From: Rhodocyclaceae bacterium
GTDB lineage: Bacteria > Pseudomonadota > Gammaproteobacteria > Burkholderiales > Rhodocyclaceae
NCBI GenBank assembly: GCA_020445765.1
Contig: JAGRFY010000026.1
Coordinates: 1 to 52,382, forward strand
DNA: 52,382 nucleotides
Direction of reading: 5' to 3'
Part shown: positions 17,412-26,050 of the stretch, piece by piece
Position numbering within the stretch: the first letter of the stretch is position 1
Layout of the letters: every line of letters begins with the position of its first letter
The notes under the pieces: model-generated
What the model was told of the DNA's origin: nothing
Databases searched by the model: none
Seen by the model: the letters and a program-made list of their open reading frames with translations, nothing else
Position numbers and translations under genes: made by a program

Positions 17412-18997
17412 CCGTCGATTCCTACCTGGAACTGTTCACGACGCTGTACGGCTGGGCGCTGGCCGGCGTGTTTCGGGACATCCTGGTCGATACCGGGGTG
17501 ATCTACGCCCCCTTCGCGCTGATCCTCGGCGAGACCTGGCTCGAGTCCCACAAGTCCTCGAGCTACGAGGGGGCGGACGCGGCCTGGATGGTGCGGGTGA
17601 TGGAGGCGGAACTCCTCACCGCCTTCGTCGTCATCTCGCTGTGCTTCGTGCCGCTGGTGCCGCTCTCGGCGGTGAGCCTGCGGCACACGCCGGCGGCCCA
17701 TGCGCTCAATCCGAATCCGGTGACCGCGACCGCGGCCAATCCGGACAGTTCGGGCTACTCGGCGGCCTTCCCGAACCCGCCGGCGAGCATCGACATCCCG
17801 GTGTGGTGGTACGGCGTGATGGGCTTCTCGGCAGGCTTCAACGAGGCCACCCGCGGTGGCGTGGCCGGCGCGACGTCGAACCTGGCAGTCGCCGAGAACC
17901 TCGCGCAGAACCTGTCGATCGCCGACCCGGTGCTGCGCAATGAAATGCGCCGCTTCTACAACGAGTGCTTCGTGCCGGCGCGCACCCGCTACCTGAACGG
18001 CACGACCTCGCCGGCGACGCAGGCGGCGATCGCGAGCCACGGCCAGGGCGACATCGACTGGATCGGCTCCCATGCCTTCCGGGACGAGCCGGCGCTCTAC
18101 GGCCGTTTGCGCGCCAGTGCGGAAGTGCCGGGCTTCGCGCTGCAGCTCGCGGGCGATGACGTGGACATGGCCTTGAACGACATCAAGCCCGACTGGAGCC
18201 GACCCAACTGCCTGCGCTGGTGGACCGATCCCCAGAACGGTCTGCAGCAACGCAGCATCGCCGGTGCGGACAGCGGCGCGCCGCTGCTGCAGTTCCTGGC
18301 CACCACCTTCCCGGCGCTGCTGCCGGATCGCCTGCAGGACGCGCTGTCCCGCGCGGTCGAGAAAGCCAACGTCGCGATCATCGAGAACGCCGGTGTCGCC
18401 GCCGAGGATCGGGGGATCGCCGACTCGGTTGCCGACTTCTTTCAGCGCACGATCGGCGGCGTGGGGGTCGTTGGCGAGGGCTGGAAGGCCTGGGCCTCGG
18501 CGCCGATGATCATCCTCTTCGCCCAGACCGTGCAGCCGCTGATCCTGCTGGCGATCTACATGTTCCTGCCGCTGGTGCTGGTGATCGGCCGCTTCAGCTT
18601 CCGCGTGATGTTCCTCGGCGCGCTGGCGATCTTCACGGTCAAGGGCTGGACCGCGATGTGGTTCATCGCCAACTGGCTCTACGACCACATGCTGGTGGCG
18701 ATGTACCCGAGCACGCTGGGGCTGCTGCACGCGCTGCTGAAGTTGAACCTCGACGAATCGATGAAGCGGATCGTGCTCAACACGACCTTGATTGCGATGT
18801 ATCTCGGGTTTCCGTTGATCTGGACGTCGATGTTGGCGTGGGCGGGATATCAAGTCGCAAGCGGGTTCGATAGAACAGCGCAAAGCACCCTTGGTACAGG
18901 AGCCTCCGCCGGTGCCGCTGGTGCGCGCATTGGGTCACGAGCGGCGAGTGCCGCTTCCGGCGCCGCCAAATCGGGCCTCAGCCGAGGGCTCAAATAG
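17408..18997 (+). CDS. traG: TraG N-terminal domain conjugal transfer protein
   Basis: A 529-residue inner-membrane protein of the TraG-N class, which in F-like systems acts in pilus assembly and mating-pair stabilisation. The ATG at 17408 overlaps the preceding stop. N-terminal hydrophobic stretches lie near residues 5-45 and 70-90. A periplasmic region holds ENLAQNLSIADPVLRNEMRRFYNECF. A cluster of membrane helices sits at about 365-430 (MIILFAQTVQPLILLAIYMF), then Gly/Ala/Ser-rich C-terminus. It is about half the length of F TraG, as usual for GI elements. Last gene of the first transfer operon. Confidence 0.88.
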   Translation: MTVDSYLELFTTLYGWALAGVFRDILVDTGVIYAPFALILGETWLESHKSSSYEGADAAWMVRVMEAELLTAFVVISLCFVPLVPLSAVSLRHTPAAHALNPNPVTATAANPDSSGYSAAFPNPPASIDIPVWWYGVMGFSAGFNEATRGGVAGATSNLAVAENLAQNLSIADPVLRNEMRRFYNECFVPARTRYLNGTTSPATQAAIASHGQGDIDWIGSHAFRDEPALYGRLRASAEVPGFALQLAGDDVDMALNDIKPDWSRPNCLRWWTDPQNGLQQRSIAGADSGAPLLQFLATTFPALLPDRLQDALSRAVEKANVAIIENAGVAAEDRGIADSVADFFQRTIGGVGVVGEGWKAWASAPMIILFAQTVQPLILLAIYMFLPLVLVIGRFSFRVMFLGALAIFTVKGWTAMWFIANWLYDHMLVAMYPSTLGLLHALLKLNLDESMKRIVLNTTLIAMYLGFPLIWTSMLAWAGYQVASGFDRTAQSTLGTGASAGAAGARIGSRAASAASGAAKSGLSRGLK

Positions 18998-19011
18998 TGG
19001 CCAATTCCCGG

Positions 19012-19290
19012 TTACGACTTCGGATGGATATCCGTCCAATGGTTGTATGGATCGCCGTAAGCCATATCGACCACATAGTCGGGCTTGCCCGGCTCAGGGC
19101 CCTTGAAGACATCCTCGAAACCCTTGTTCGAGCTATCGAAACCCAAGACATTCGTGCGCTCATCGTTCCTCGTGCGGGAACCTTCTTCCAGCATCACCGG
19201 CACAAGCCACGCTACCGCCCGCAGCGAACCCACGGCGAGCTTCCCCAGCCCCCGGCCAGCGGCGTTCAGAACTCGAGTGGTTTTCGACAT
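19012..19290 (-). CDS. small hypothetical ICE protein
   Basis: A 92-residue protein on the opposite strand between the two transfer operons. It has an amphipathic or weakly hydrophobic N-terminal stretch (GKLAVGSLRAVAWLVPVML), then a polar part with NVLGFDSSNKGFEDVF and a conserved-looking end DMAYGDPYNHWTDIHP. GGAG lies 8 bases before the ATG at 19290. It converges with traG (14 bases between stops) and diverges from the dsbC-like operon. Function unknown. Confidence 0.65.
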   Translation of the reverse strand: MSKTTRVLNAAGRGLGKLAVGSLRAVAWLVPVMLEEGSRTRNDERTNVLGFDSSNKGFEDVFKGPEPGKPDYVVDMAYGDPYNHWTDIHPKS

Positions 19291-19322
19291 GGACCAAGCT
19301 CCCGTGTGCGCAGGCGAACATC

Positions 19323-19342
19323 GGCACGCCTGGCGGCGTGCC
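19323..19342. promoter_or_regulatory. hairpin in the divergent promoter region of the second transfer operon
   Basis: GGCACGCC (19323-19330), TGGC and GGCGTGCC (19335-19342) are exact 8-base arms. The site lies between two divergent genes (starts at 19290 minus and 19401 plus), where a shared regulator could bind; it also could form a leader hairpin for the dsbC-like transcript. Confidence 0.4.
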
Positions 19343-19400
19343 CAGATTTCACCCTTGCATATGACAGATGGAGAGTCAAGAAGTTTGAATGGAGATCGGC

Positions 19401-20159
19401 ATGAGGATTGTCAGCCATCATTTCCCGCCCGCCGTGGTGCTGGCCATCCTGCTCCCCTGGGCGGCCCACGCCGGTCCGGCCGAGGACGCGATCCGCGCCG
19501 CGATCGCCGAGCAGACCGGCGGCGCGGTCGAGGTCGACGCGGTCCACGCGACGCCGGCGGCCGGGATCTTCGAAGTCGTCTCGGGCCAGCAGCTCTTCCA
19601 CGTGGACGTGAGCGGGCGCTATGCGTTGATCGACGGGCACATGGTGGACATGCGCGAGCGGCGTGATCTGACGGCGGCCCGCCTCGAGGCGCTGCAGCCG
19701 GTCGACGCGCCGATCGCCTTCGACGCCCTGCCGCTCGAGCTGGCAATCAAGACCGTGCGCGGCAACGGCTCGCGACGGCTCGCGGTCTTCGAGGATCCCT
19801 CGTGCCCGATGTGCCAGCGCCAGCAGGCGGCACTGGCGGGGCTCGACGACGTCACCCTCTACACCTTCACCTACCCGGTGATCGCGCGCGCGTCGATCCC
19901 GGCGGCGGTGGCCACCTGGTGCGCCCCCGAAGCCGACCGTGCGGGGCGCTGGGCGGCCTTCATGCAGGGCGCCCCGCTGCCGCCTGGCATCGCGCCCGAG
20001 TGCCGCGGCGCCGGAGATAAGGTCGGCCGCATCGTCGCCTTCGGCCAGCAGCATGCCATCGACAACACGCCGACGATGATCCTCGCCGACGGCTCACGCC
20101 TGGTCGGGCTGCAGTCGGCCGAGGCCGTGCAGGCGGCACTCGCCCGGAGCGGGCGATGA
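19401..20159 (+). CDS. DsbC-family thiol:disulfide interchange protein
   Basis: A 252-residue periplasmic disulfide isomerase-like protein with a signal peptide ending AHAG. Its N-terminal dimerisation-type domain (FEVVSGQQLFHVDVSGRYAL) precedes the thioredoxin fold with active site C135-P-M-C138 and the cis-Pro region DNTPTMILADG. It probably folds the Cys-rich transfer proteins, notably the TraU-like protein encoded two genes downstream and the TraH-like protein. ATG at 19401 has GGAGA 6 bases upstream; ATG 19389 is less likely. It ends in a 4-base overlap with the next gene. Confidence 0.88.
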   Translation: MRIVSHHFPPAVVLAILLPWAAHAGPAEDAIRAAIAEQTGGAVEVDAVHATPAAGIFEVVSGQQLFHVDVSGRYALIDGHMVDMRERRDLTAARLEALQPVDAPIAFDALPLELAIKTVRGNGSRRLAVFEDPSCPMCQRQQAALAGLDDVTLYTFTYPVIARASIPAAVATWCAPEADRAGRWAAFMQGAPLPPGIAPECRGAGDKVGRIVAFGQQHAIDNTPTMILADGSRLVGLQSAEAVQAALARSGR

Positions 20160-20566
20160 AACGCACGCTCACCGCGCTCGTGCTCGTGGTCGCCGGCCTT
20201 GGCAGCGCCTCGGGCGAGGCCGTGCGCGTAGAGGTCTTCAAGCTGGGGGCGCAGCGGCTCACCGGGGTCGGTGACGCGTCGGTGTATGAAGTCGATCGGC
20301 TGCGAGGGATCACCCAGCGTCTGTCGATCGGCCTGCCGGCCGATGCCAAGCGCGCCGGCGCGATCGCGCGGGCGCGCTTCGATGCGATGTCGAAAGGCGA
20401 GCAGGAGGAACTGCAGCATGCCGCCCGGGTGGTCGGCCAGGCGGCCCACTACCGCATCGACAAGGTGCCGGCGATCGTCTTCGATGGCCGCGCCGTGGTC
20501 TACGGGGTCACCGATCTCGCCCGCGCCCGGACGATCTACCGGCGCTGGCAGGAGGGGCGGCGATGA
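20156..20566 (+). CDS. TIGR03757 (PFL_4709) family ICE protein, TrbC-like
   Basis: A 136-residue exported protein with a 20-residue signal peptide. The conserved core is VEVFKLGAQRLTGVGDASVYEVDRL, followed by a C-terminal AHYRIDKVPAIVFDGRAVVYG block, as in the TIGR03757 family and the F-type TrbC group, which has a thioredoxin-like appearance without the cysteines. It overlaps both neighbours by 4 bases. Likely a periplasmic pilus-assembly protein. Confidence 0.87.
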   Translation: MKRTLTALVLVVAGLGSASGEAVRVEVFKLGAQRLTGVGDASVYEVDRLRGITQRLSIGLPADAKRAGAIARARFDAMSKGEQEELQHAARVVGQAAHYRIDKVPAIVFDGRAVVYGVTDLARARTIYRRWQEGRR

Positions 20567-21612
20567 GGACGCAGTGCGGCGCGTTGCAGCGCGGCTTGGT
20601 GATTGCAGTCGCGTTGGCGTCGGGCGGGCCTGCTGCGAGGGCCGCCTCTGAGGTGACCACGACGCCGCTCCTGATCGCGCAGGCCGCGGCCAGCTCGCTC
20701 AGTTGCGGCTACTGGCACGTCTCTGGGGTGTGCTTCTGGCTGCATTGCACGATCTTCAGCTGCAAGGTCAGGACCAGCACGCGCTACAGCCATATGCGCC
20801 CCGACGCGGTGGTCAGCACCTACCACGACGCCAGCTCCCATCCGTGGCCCGAGATCGGCGTGCCGATCGCCAAGGCCACCCAGGGGGCTGGCAAGGCGAT
20901 TCTCGGGGGCCTGTTCGACAGCGCCGGGTCCCGCACCCGCACGAGCCGGGGACGGGCCTTCGCCAACAGCCGCACCGATCGGATGCGCGACTTCAAGGAC
21001 GGCGACCTGATCGGCCACCCCGGCGGCGCGGTGTTTCCGCGCTCCTGCCCGTCCGGTGTCCAGGCCTTCCGGCCCTACTATCAGAGCGTGCTCGACAGCT
21101 TCGTCTGGCGCGGCATCCTGCCGGTCGAGCTGCTGCACCCGGCATCCTTCATGCCCGGCCTGCGCGAGGTCGGTACCGGCGGCTTCGGCCTGATCAACAC
21201 CTGGGGCAACGTCTATCCGCGCCACGGCGACACCACCCAGCAGCATCCGGTCAAGGGTGCGGCGGTGCTCTCGCAACGCATCGCCGACTTCACCACCCGC
21301 GCCGGCCAGCCCCACGTCTACAGCCAACTTCCGGCGAACGGCGTATCCCGGCGCAACAACGATCTGGTCTGGAATCCGCCCTCGGCGCGCGAGAACTGGC
21401 TGCGCGGCGGCCTGTGGCAGCTATCGGCGCCGCCCGTCGGTGCCGCCGCGGCGGCTTGCACGGTGTTCGGCTTCGCCGACCTCGGGCCCCTGTCCTACGG
21501 CGACTTCTCGACCTCGTCGACGATGTCCTACGCCTTCACGCTGTGGCGGCCCTATGGCTGCTGCCGGATTCGCGGTGCCTTCATTGGCGCGATCACCTGG
21601 GGGCTGTGGTGA
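20563..21612 (+). CDS. TIGR03756 (PFL_4710) family protein, TraU-like
   Basis: A 349-residue exported, cysteine-containing protein with a signal peptide of about 28 residues. Family signatures: SCGYWHVSGVCFWLHC near the mature N-terminus, then the TraU-like LPVELLHPASFMPGLREVG region, RHGDTTQQHPVKGAAVLSQR, and a C-terminal WRPYGCCRIRGAFIG. TraU proteins act in the periplasm during F-type pilus and DNA transfer. At least seven cysteines fit the presence of a DsbC-like gene in the same operon. Confidence 0.9.
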   Translation: MRTQCGALQRGLVIAVALASGGPAARAASEVTTTPLLIAQAAASSLSCGYWHVSGVCFWLHCTIFSCKVRTSTRYSHMRPDAVVSTYHDASSHPWPEIGVPIAKATQGAGKAILGGLFDSAGSRTRTSRGRAFANSRTDRMRDFKDGDLIGHPGGAVFPRSCPSGVQAFRPYYQSVLDSFVWRGILPVELLHPASFMPGLREVGTGGFGLINTWGNVYPRHGDTTQQHPVKGAAVLSQRIADFTTRAGQPHVYSQLPANGVSRRNNDLVWNPPSARENWLRGGLWQLSAPPVGAAAAACTVFGFADLGPLSYGDFSTSSTMSYAFTLWRPYGCCRIRGAFIGAITWGLW

Positions 21613-22160
21613 TGGCGAGCACGATTCGATGGGTTGTCGCGGCGCTGGCCACCGCTGCCGCGACGGTTGCGCCGGCCGAGAAGCTCGAGCCGATGCCGCC
21701 CTCGCGCGATGCGCCGGTGGTGATCCACGACGAGGGGGGTGTGTCGATCCTCGAGCTGATCGATCCTCAGGTCGAGGGCGAGTCGGCCCCGGACGTGGCG
21801 CCCGCGCCGGTGCCGGCCACGGTGACGGTGTTCCCGGTGCGCTCCCCGCGCGGCGCGCCCGGCCGGCTCGAACCCAACCCCCAGCAAGCCAGGCTCGAGG
21901 GCGGGCCGGGACGGATGATTGCGGTGATCGGCGACGATCCGGCGTCGATCGCCTGGCTGCGCGCCCGGGCGTCCGAGTTGCAGGCGGCCGGCGCCGGCGT
22001 GCTGGTCGCCCAGGTCGCATCACAGGCGCGCTTTGCGGCGCTGCGCGCGCTGGTCGAGGGCCTACCGATCGTGCCGGCCAGCGCCGACGCTTTGCTCGAG
22101 CAGCTCGGCCTGTCGGTGTGGCCGCTGCTGATCTCGGCCGAGGGCGAGGTTTCGCAATAA
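21612..22160 (+). CDS. TIGR03765 (PFL_4695) family ICE protein
   Basis: A 182-residue exported protein, starting in a TGATG overlap with traU. After the signal peptide (about 22 residues) a proline-rich stretch leads to the C-terminal domain with AVIGDDPASIAWLRARASEL and LVEGLPIVPASADALLEQLG, ending VWPLLISAEGE. That end resembles the integrating conjugative element family PFL_4695. In the PFGI-1 order this family usually sits near the pilL/TIGR03759 block, so its place after traU is a small rearrangement. Confidence 0.75.
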   Translation: MASTIRWVVAALATAAATVAPAEKLEPMPPSRDAPVVIHDEGGVSILELIDPQVEGESAPDVAPAPVPATVTVFPVRSPRGAPGRLEPNPQQARLEGGPGRMIAVIGDDPASIAWLRARASELQAAGAGVLVAQVASQARFAALRALVEGLPIVPASADALLEQLGLSVWPLLISAEGEVSQ

Positions 22161-22230
22161 GGCCTGCGCCACCGCATGGCCAGTTTGGGTAGATTGAATG
22201 CGCGCAGCGCGCGAGAGAGACGAGGTCAGC

Positions 22231-22782
22231 ATGAGCACAGAGAACGGAGCGCGACCGATTGCCGCCGCATTCGCACTGGCGATTTGCGCCGGCATGGCCT
22301 GCGCCGCGCCGCAGAGCCTCGAGGAAGGGCTTTTTGGGGGGATCACGGCGGAAGCGCTGCCGATGGCCGATCGCCGGGAGATCGCAGAGCAAATCGCCGT
22401 CGGCGACTACGCGCTGACACTGCGCAATGGCCAGGTCGAAGTGGCTGACGCGATTTGCGCTGGCAAGGCGACGCTGCCGGTCGTCAAGGTGCTGGACTTG
22501 AATGGGGATGGCGCCCCCGAAGTGTTGGTGCAGGCCGGTAACGCCTGCAGCCACGGCACGACCGGTCGAGGCGTCTGGTTGTTCGTCCGTCAAGACGGCC
22601 GGTGGCGTGCCGAGATCAACGTCGTCGCGGCGCTCGCCGAAGTCGCGCTGACTCGCACCGGGGGTTGGTCGGATCTCCATCTGATGGGGCGCAGTCACTG
22701 CATCGGGCTGTGGACCCGCGCCGGCGGGGACTACGGCTATGCGCGCTCGATCCATCCGGATGGTTCGCCGTGCACGCCCTGA
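22231..22782 (+). CDS. secreted hypothetical protein with VCBS/FG-GAP-like motif
   Basis: A 183-residue protein with a signal peptide ending ACAA. It contains VKVLDLNGDGAPEVLVQAG, a Ca-binding-loop-like DxNxDGxPE motif seen in VCBS/FG-GAP repeat proteins, and four to five cysteines (ICAG, NACSHG, SHCIG, SPCTP) that may be disulfide-paired. The ATG at 22231 follows GAGG. It overlaps the following gene, so it belongs to the second transfer operon, but I know no transfer family like it. Confidence 0.65.
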   Translation: MSTENGARPIAAAFALAICAGMACAAPQSLEEGLFGGITAEALPMADRREIAEQIAVGDYALTLRNGQVEVADAICAGKATLPVVKVLDLNGDGAPEVLVQAGNACSHGTTGRGVWLFVRQDGRWRAEINVVAALAEVALTRTGGWSDLHLMGRSHCIGLWTRAGGDYGYARSIHPDGSPCTP

Positions 22783-23726
22783 GCACACGCGGGCTGCGCC
22801 GAGCAGGCCTCACGCTCGCATTGATCGCCGGCGTAGTCGTCGCCGGCACCAGCTACACTGACTTCCTGCATGCCCTCGCCCAGCGCGAATCCTCGCTGCG
22901 CGCGGACGCCGTCAATGCCGCCACACGCTACGTCGGCCTCTACCAGTTGGGGGAGATGTCACTGCAGGATGTCGGCCTGTACGGCGGCGATCCGAACCCC
23001 GGCAACGACTATTCCGGAGGGTGGTCCGGAAAGTACGGTGTGCGCTCGCTCGATGACTTCCTCGATGACCCGGATGCCCAGACCCGGGCGGTCACCGACT
23101 ACCACAACCTGGTCTGGAACCGCTATCTGACCAACGACGGCCAGGGCGGCGCGGCCGACTATGTCGGTCAGACCGTCGGCGGCATCACAGTCACCCAGAG
23201 CGGGTTGATCGCCGCGGCCCATCTGGTCGGTCACGCCGTGGTGACCCAGTGGCTCGCCTCGGGCGGTACAACAGACCCGCAGGACCAGAATGCCACCAGG
23301 ATGACCGAGTACCTGCAGCGCTTCGCCGGCTACAGCCTGGACGCGGCCGCGCCGGCCTTCGCCCTGGTGCTCGCGGCGACGCCGAGCGGCGGTAATACCG
23401 TCGTCAGCAATCCCGGCTCGGACTTCAGCTATGCCTACACCGCGCCGCCCCTCACAGCCGACGCCGCCGGTCCCAACCTCAACGCACCGGCGCCGGCCTA
23501 CGGTTCGGCACAGCAGGGCTTCCTGGCCGCTACTGGCTACCAGATGGGGGAGTTCCATGGCTACTTCACGGCGCTGGTGGCCGCAGGCCTGTTCCTATGG
23601 CTTGGCGCGGTCACGGTAAAGACCTTTGGCGGCTACACCGCCGGCAATGTCGCTGCCGGCGACATGGGGCAGACGATTCTGCGCGCGCTCCTCATCGTGC
23701 TGATCCTGGTTGTGATCCTGCACTGA
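22770..23726 (+). CDS. fusion: lysozyme-like domain plus TIGR03758-like pilin segment
   Basis: A 318-residue protein starting at GTG 22770, inside the end of the previous gene. An N-terminal anchor or signal (about residues 12-28) precedes a lysozyme-like domain: FLHALAQRESSL (possible catalytic Glu at residue 40), RYVGLYQLGEMSLQDVG and RAVTDYHNLVWNRYL, the order expected for phage/soluble lysozyme folds. A polar linker leads to the C-terminal 65 residues with ATGYQMGEFHGYFTALVAAG and two hydrophobic helices ending LRALLIVLILVV. That tail aligns by eye with the stand-alone TIGR03758 protein at 7359. The join of a wall hydrolase to a pilin-like piece is unusual. Confidence 0.7.
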   Translation: MHALSTRGLRRAGLTLALIAGVVVAGTSYTDFLHALAQRESSLRADAVNAATRYVGLYQLGEMSLQDVGLYGGDPNPGNDYSGGWSGKYGVRSLDDFLDDPDAQTRAVTDYHNLVWNRYLTNDGQGGAADYVGQTVGGITVTQSGLIAAAHLVGHAVVTQWLASGGTTDPQDQNATRMTEYLQRFAGYSLDAAAPAFALVLAATPSGGNTVVSNPGSDFSYAYTAPPLTADAAGPNLNAPAPAYGSAQQGFLAATGYQMGEFHGYFTALVAAGLFLWLGAVTVKTFGGYTAGNVAAGDMGQTILRALLIVLILVVILH

Positions 23727-23729
23727 TCT

Positions 23730-24425
23730 TGCGAAGAACCTTTCCCTGAAAACCCGGCTCCTGCTGTGCCTGGCTTCGATGCTCGCCGCCTGCGGCGAGT
23801 CGCCCACTGCCGATCCCTTTGCCGGCCGCTGGTAGGGCGAGACCGGCGACGCGACGATCACCCGCATCGATGTCGAGATCACCCGCAACCAGCAAAACTA
23901 CCTCGTCGGCACCAGGACTCGCATCCCAAACGGGCAGCTGTACGATCAGACCGTGACCGCCGTGGCCCCCGCGACGACAAGCTGATGCTGATCGAGACGC
24001 GCACCGGCGAGGAGATCTCCCTACACTTCGCGCGAATGAGCAACGACATGCCGCGGCGGGGCTATGTCGACGAAGTCGGCACCTTGCAGGGCCGCGTCGC
24101 GCTGCGCCGGGTGCCCCAGCCTGACGCCACGATCGGCACCTTCCTCGGCACCTGGTACGGTCGCTGGCATACCCCGGGGGTTCGAAATCGAGATCGCTCG
24201 TATCGGACCGACTCTCGAAGCTCTGGCGTAGCGTACGCCGCCGCGCGGCAAGTGAATCCTGGCAGACGTCATCGAAGCAACGATCGACGGCCGAGCGATT
24301 CGGATGGCGTCGAAGAGGGAAAACTCGCGACCTTGGCCTTGCTCCAGGAAGACGGCTCGATGGTGGTGGACGGCCAGCGCATCACCTTGGTCCCGCGCCC
24401 AACTCAGCCCAACAAATGGGGCTGA
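23730..24425 (+). pseudogene. decayed lipoprotein gene with two related domains
   Basis: Reading from about 23740 gives LKTRLLLCLASMLAACGESP, a lipoprotein signal with lipobox, then FAGRW and an in-frame TAG at 23833-23835. The frame resumes to about 23985, then shifts so that KLMLIETRTGEEISLHFAR and later TFLGTWYGRWHT are read in another frame. Further shifts and stops follow before the end at 24425 (GKLATLALLQEDGSMVVDG). The pieces form two repeats (FAGRW... and FLGTWYGRW...), each like a small beta-barrel lipoprotein domain. No intact start-to-stop reading remains. Confidence 0.6.
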
Positions 24426-24426
24426 G
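24403..24426 (+). terminator. hairpin at the end of the pseudogene
   Basis: CTCAGCCC (24403-24410) and GGGCTGAG (24419-24426) pair around the loop AACAAATG and cover the last codons. No T-run follows, so this is at best a weak terminator for the second transfer operon and its decayed tail. Confidence 0.35.
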
Positions 24427-24743
24427 CGGCCCAATTTCGGAGCACGTTCGGAAGCCCCAATTGGGGCCCTCGATGCGGCTGCAGGCCGCGCCACTGTCCA
24501 GTTGTACGGATTCCGGACAAAAGAATGCGGGAATCCGCATACAAGAATGCGGAAAACCACATTCAGGGAATCCGCAGCCGGATGCTGTACAGTGCAATCA
24601 TCCGGCTGTGCAGCTCCGGTGACTGTCCGACGGACGCACCAAGGGATCGCCGCATGAACGGGGTCATTTCGTCCCGCTGTCCTCCCACGATGGGCCACTG
24701 CTGATTGAAGGCTCACCGCTGACTCCACTCCCATGAGGTATCA
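24426..24743. other. gene-free interval with palindromes
   Basis: No convincing gene in 318 bases. It holds ATGCGG-GAAT-CCGCAT at 24525-24540, a repeated AAGAATGCGG (24521 and about 24543), and a longer pair CAGCCGGATG (24575-24584) / CATCCGGCTG (24599-24608). These look like leader or remnant hairpins before the small secreted protein at 24744. Confidence 0.45.
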
Positions 24744-25076
24744 ATGATGATCAAGCTTGCTGCAGTGTGTTTCTTGTCGGCCTTCGCGGGCGCCGCCATC
24801 GCGGCGTGCGTTGAGGGCGAGGCGGCCATCTCGAAGCCCGGCTACTACGGGGCGGTCAATACCGAGGTGTACGGTGAGATGGATGGGGCGATCAGCTCCA
24901 GGAACACGGCCAGACTCTCTTCCCTGCTTACCCAACGCGCTGTCGCACAGATTCCTGCCGGCATCGAAGTCTGCATCATCAAGGCCGATTTCTTCTGGGA
25001 TCGCAAACGGATCGACGTCCCCGGACTGCCCGGTCGCTACTGGGTTGACGATGCAGCCGTTACCGTAGTCAGGTAG
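24744..25076 (+). CDS. small secreted hypothetical protein
   Basis: A 110-residue protein with a clear signal peptide (MMIKLAAVCFLSAFAGAAIA, cleavage before A/C near residue 21). The mature 90 residues have two cysteines (ACVEGE, VCIIKADFFW) and end LPGRYWVDDAAVTVVR. GAGGT lies just upstream of the ATG pair. No family recognised; the secreted, two-cysteine layout is typical of small periplasmic proteins. Confidence 0.65.
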   Translation: MMIKLAAVCFLSAFAGAAIAACVEGEAAISKPGYYGAVNTEVYGEMDGAISSRNTARLSSLLTQRAVAQIPAGIEVCIIKADFFWDRKRIDVPGLPGRYWVDDAAVTVVR

Positions 25077-25211
25077 CCGGCCCGGTCGCTCTCGATCCGC
25101 GATCCGACGGCCAAGGCATCCACCGGCTTTCGTTCGGGCCAGGCACCGAGTCAAATCTGCCCCCAACCCGTCCTCCCTCCCGGCCGCGGCGGTGCGGCAA
25201 GCGAATGCCGA

Positions 25212-25574
25212 CTACCGTGGCCGGGAGCCCTGGTTCTGCGGCAGGGCATCCTTCGGGTCATGGACGCGGAGCGAATCCGCCGCGGCCACCGTGCAGACGA
25301 CGACCAGGTTGATGCCGCCGGCGGCGATCGCCATGTCGCCGGCGACCCAACTCGGCGGCTCGACGCGCAGGTTGAACCACAATTCCCGCCAATCGCAGCG
25401 GGAATCCGCCCAAGTTGGTGGCCAAGTCGAGGCACCGTAGCCGTCCGCAAAGTCCACTACCGGCTCGACCGTGAGCCGATGGCAAATCAGGGTTCCCGAC
25501 AGCAGCAGGTTCGACACCTGCCAGTATTCCAACACCGCCGTTTCGGCGTCTAGGGAGAGCTTGAGGGCCTCCAT
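25212..25574 (-). CDS. conserved-looking hypothetical protein
   Basis: A 120-residue protein starting at ATG 25574 (MEALKLSLDAETAVLEYWQV). It contains WADSRCDWRELWFNLRVEPP and a hydrophobic beta-like stretch INLVVVCTVAAADSL. The sequence is protein-like and compact, but the Shine-Dalgarno is weak. It lies in the accessory zone on the minus strand, in line with the next genes, and may belong with them. Function unknown. Confidence 0.5.
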   Translation of the reverse strand: MEALKLSLDAETAVLEYWQVSNLLLSGTLICHRLTVEPVVDFADGYGASTWPPTWADSRCDWRELWFNLRVEPPSWVAGDMAIAAGGINLVVVCTVAAADSLRVHDPKDALPQNQGSRPR

Positions 25575-25690
25575 GCCCGGCCGATTGACGCGGCCTCCAT
25601 GTCTGGCAGCCCTGGCACCGCGGGGTCGCGCAACCGCCCGTTACGGCACGTGAAGCCGATAGGCGGTGACGGAGTCTTCATGTGCCGTCG

Positions 25691-26050
25691 TCATCTGTTC
25701 GCGCCGGTCTCGAGGAACTCCACGTAGCGCAGGACGTCCTCCGTACGCCCCTCCGACACCAACTGCTCGGCGGTCTCGTAGTGGAACGGCAGCAAGGGTT
25801 CGTTGCGGTACCAAGAGATGGTCCCGGCCAAGTCGCAGCTCAGATCCGTGGCGGCACGAAGCTCCCGCAGGGCCTGTCGGATGCTGCACTGCGCGCCCTC
25901 GGGGGGCGGGGCCAGGCCAATGTATGACGGTGGACATTGGCCTGCCCGGCCAGCGTCTGGAGCCGGACACTCCTTCCGGTCACGCAATGAATCCAGAAAG
26001 CCTTCGAATCCGCCGATCAGCGCGCGGAAACGTGCCGTGTTCGTCGACAT
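25691..26050 (-). CDS. hypothetical protein with MbcA/ParS-like C-terminus
   Basis: A 119-residue protein, start at ATG 26050 (MSTNTARFRALIGGF) with AAGG a few bases upstream; ATG 26053 is equivalent. The C-terminal segment WYRNEPLLPFHYETAEQLVS then EGRTEDVLRYVEFLE resembles the toxin-binding tail of MbcA/ParS/Xre-type antitoxins (a Trp, a 'PL..F...TAEQLV.EGR..DVLRY' run). No toxin gene is visible next to it. The antitoxin link is a pattern resemblance only. Confidence 0.55.
   Translation of the reverse strand: MSTNTARFRALIGGFEGFLDSLRDRKECPAPDAGRAGQCPPSYIGLAPPPEGAQCSIRQALRELRAATDLSCDLAGTISWYRNEPLLPFHYETAEQLVSEGRTEDVLRYVEFLETGANR

Noticed and set aside
24403-24608. Palindromes resembling integron attC sites between small genes
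   Set aside because: The needed paired GTTRRRY/RYYYAAC ends are absent, and no integrase is visible.
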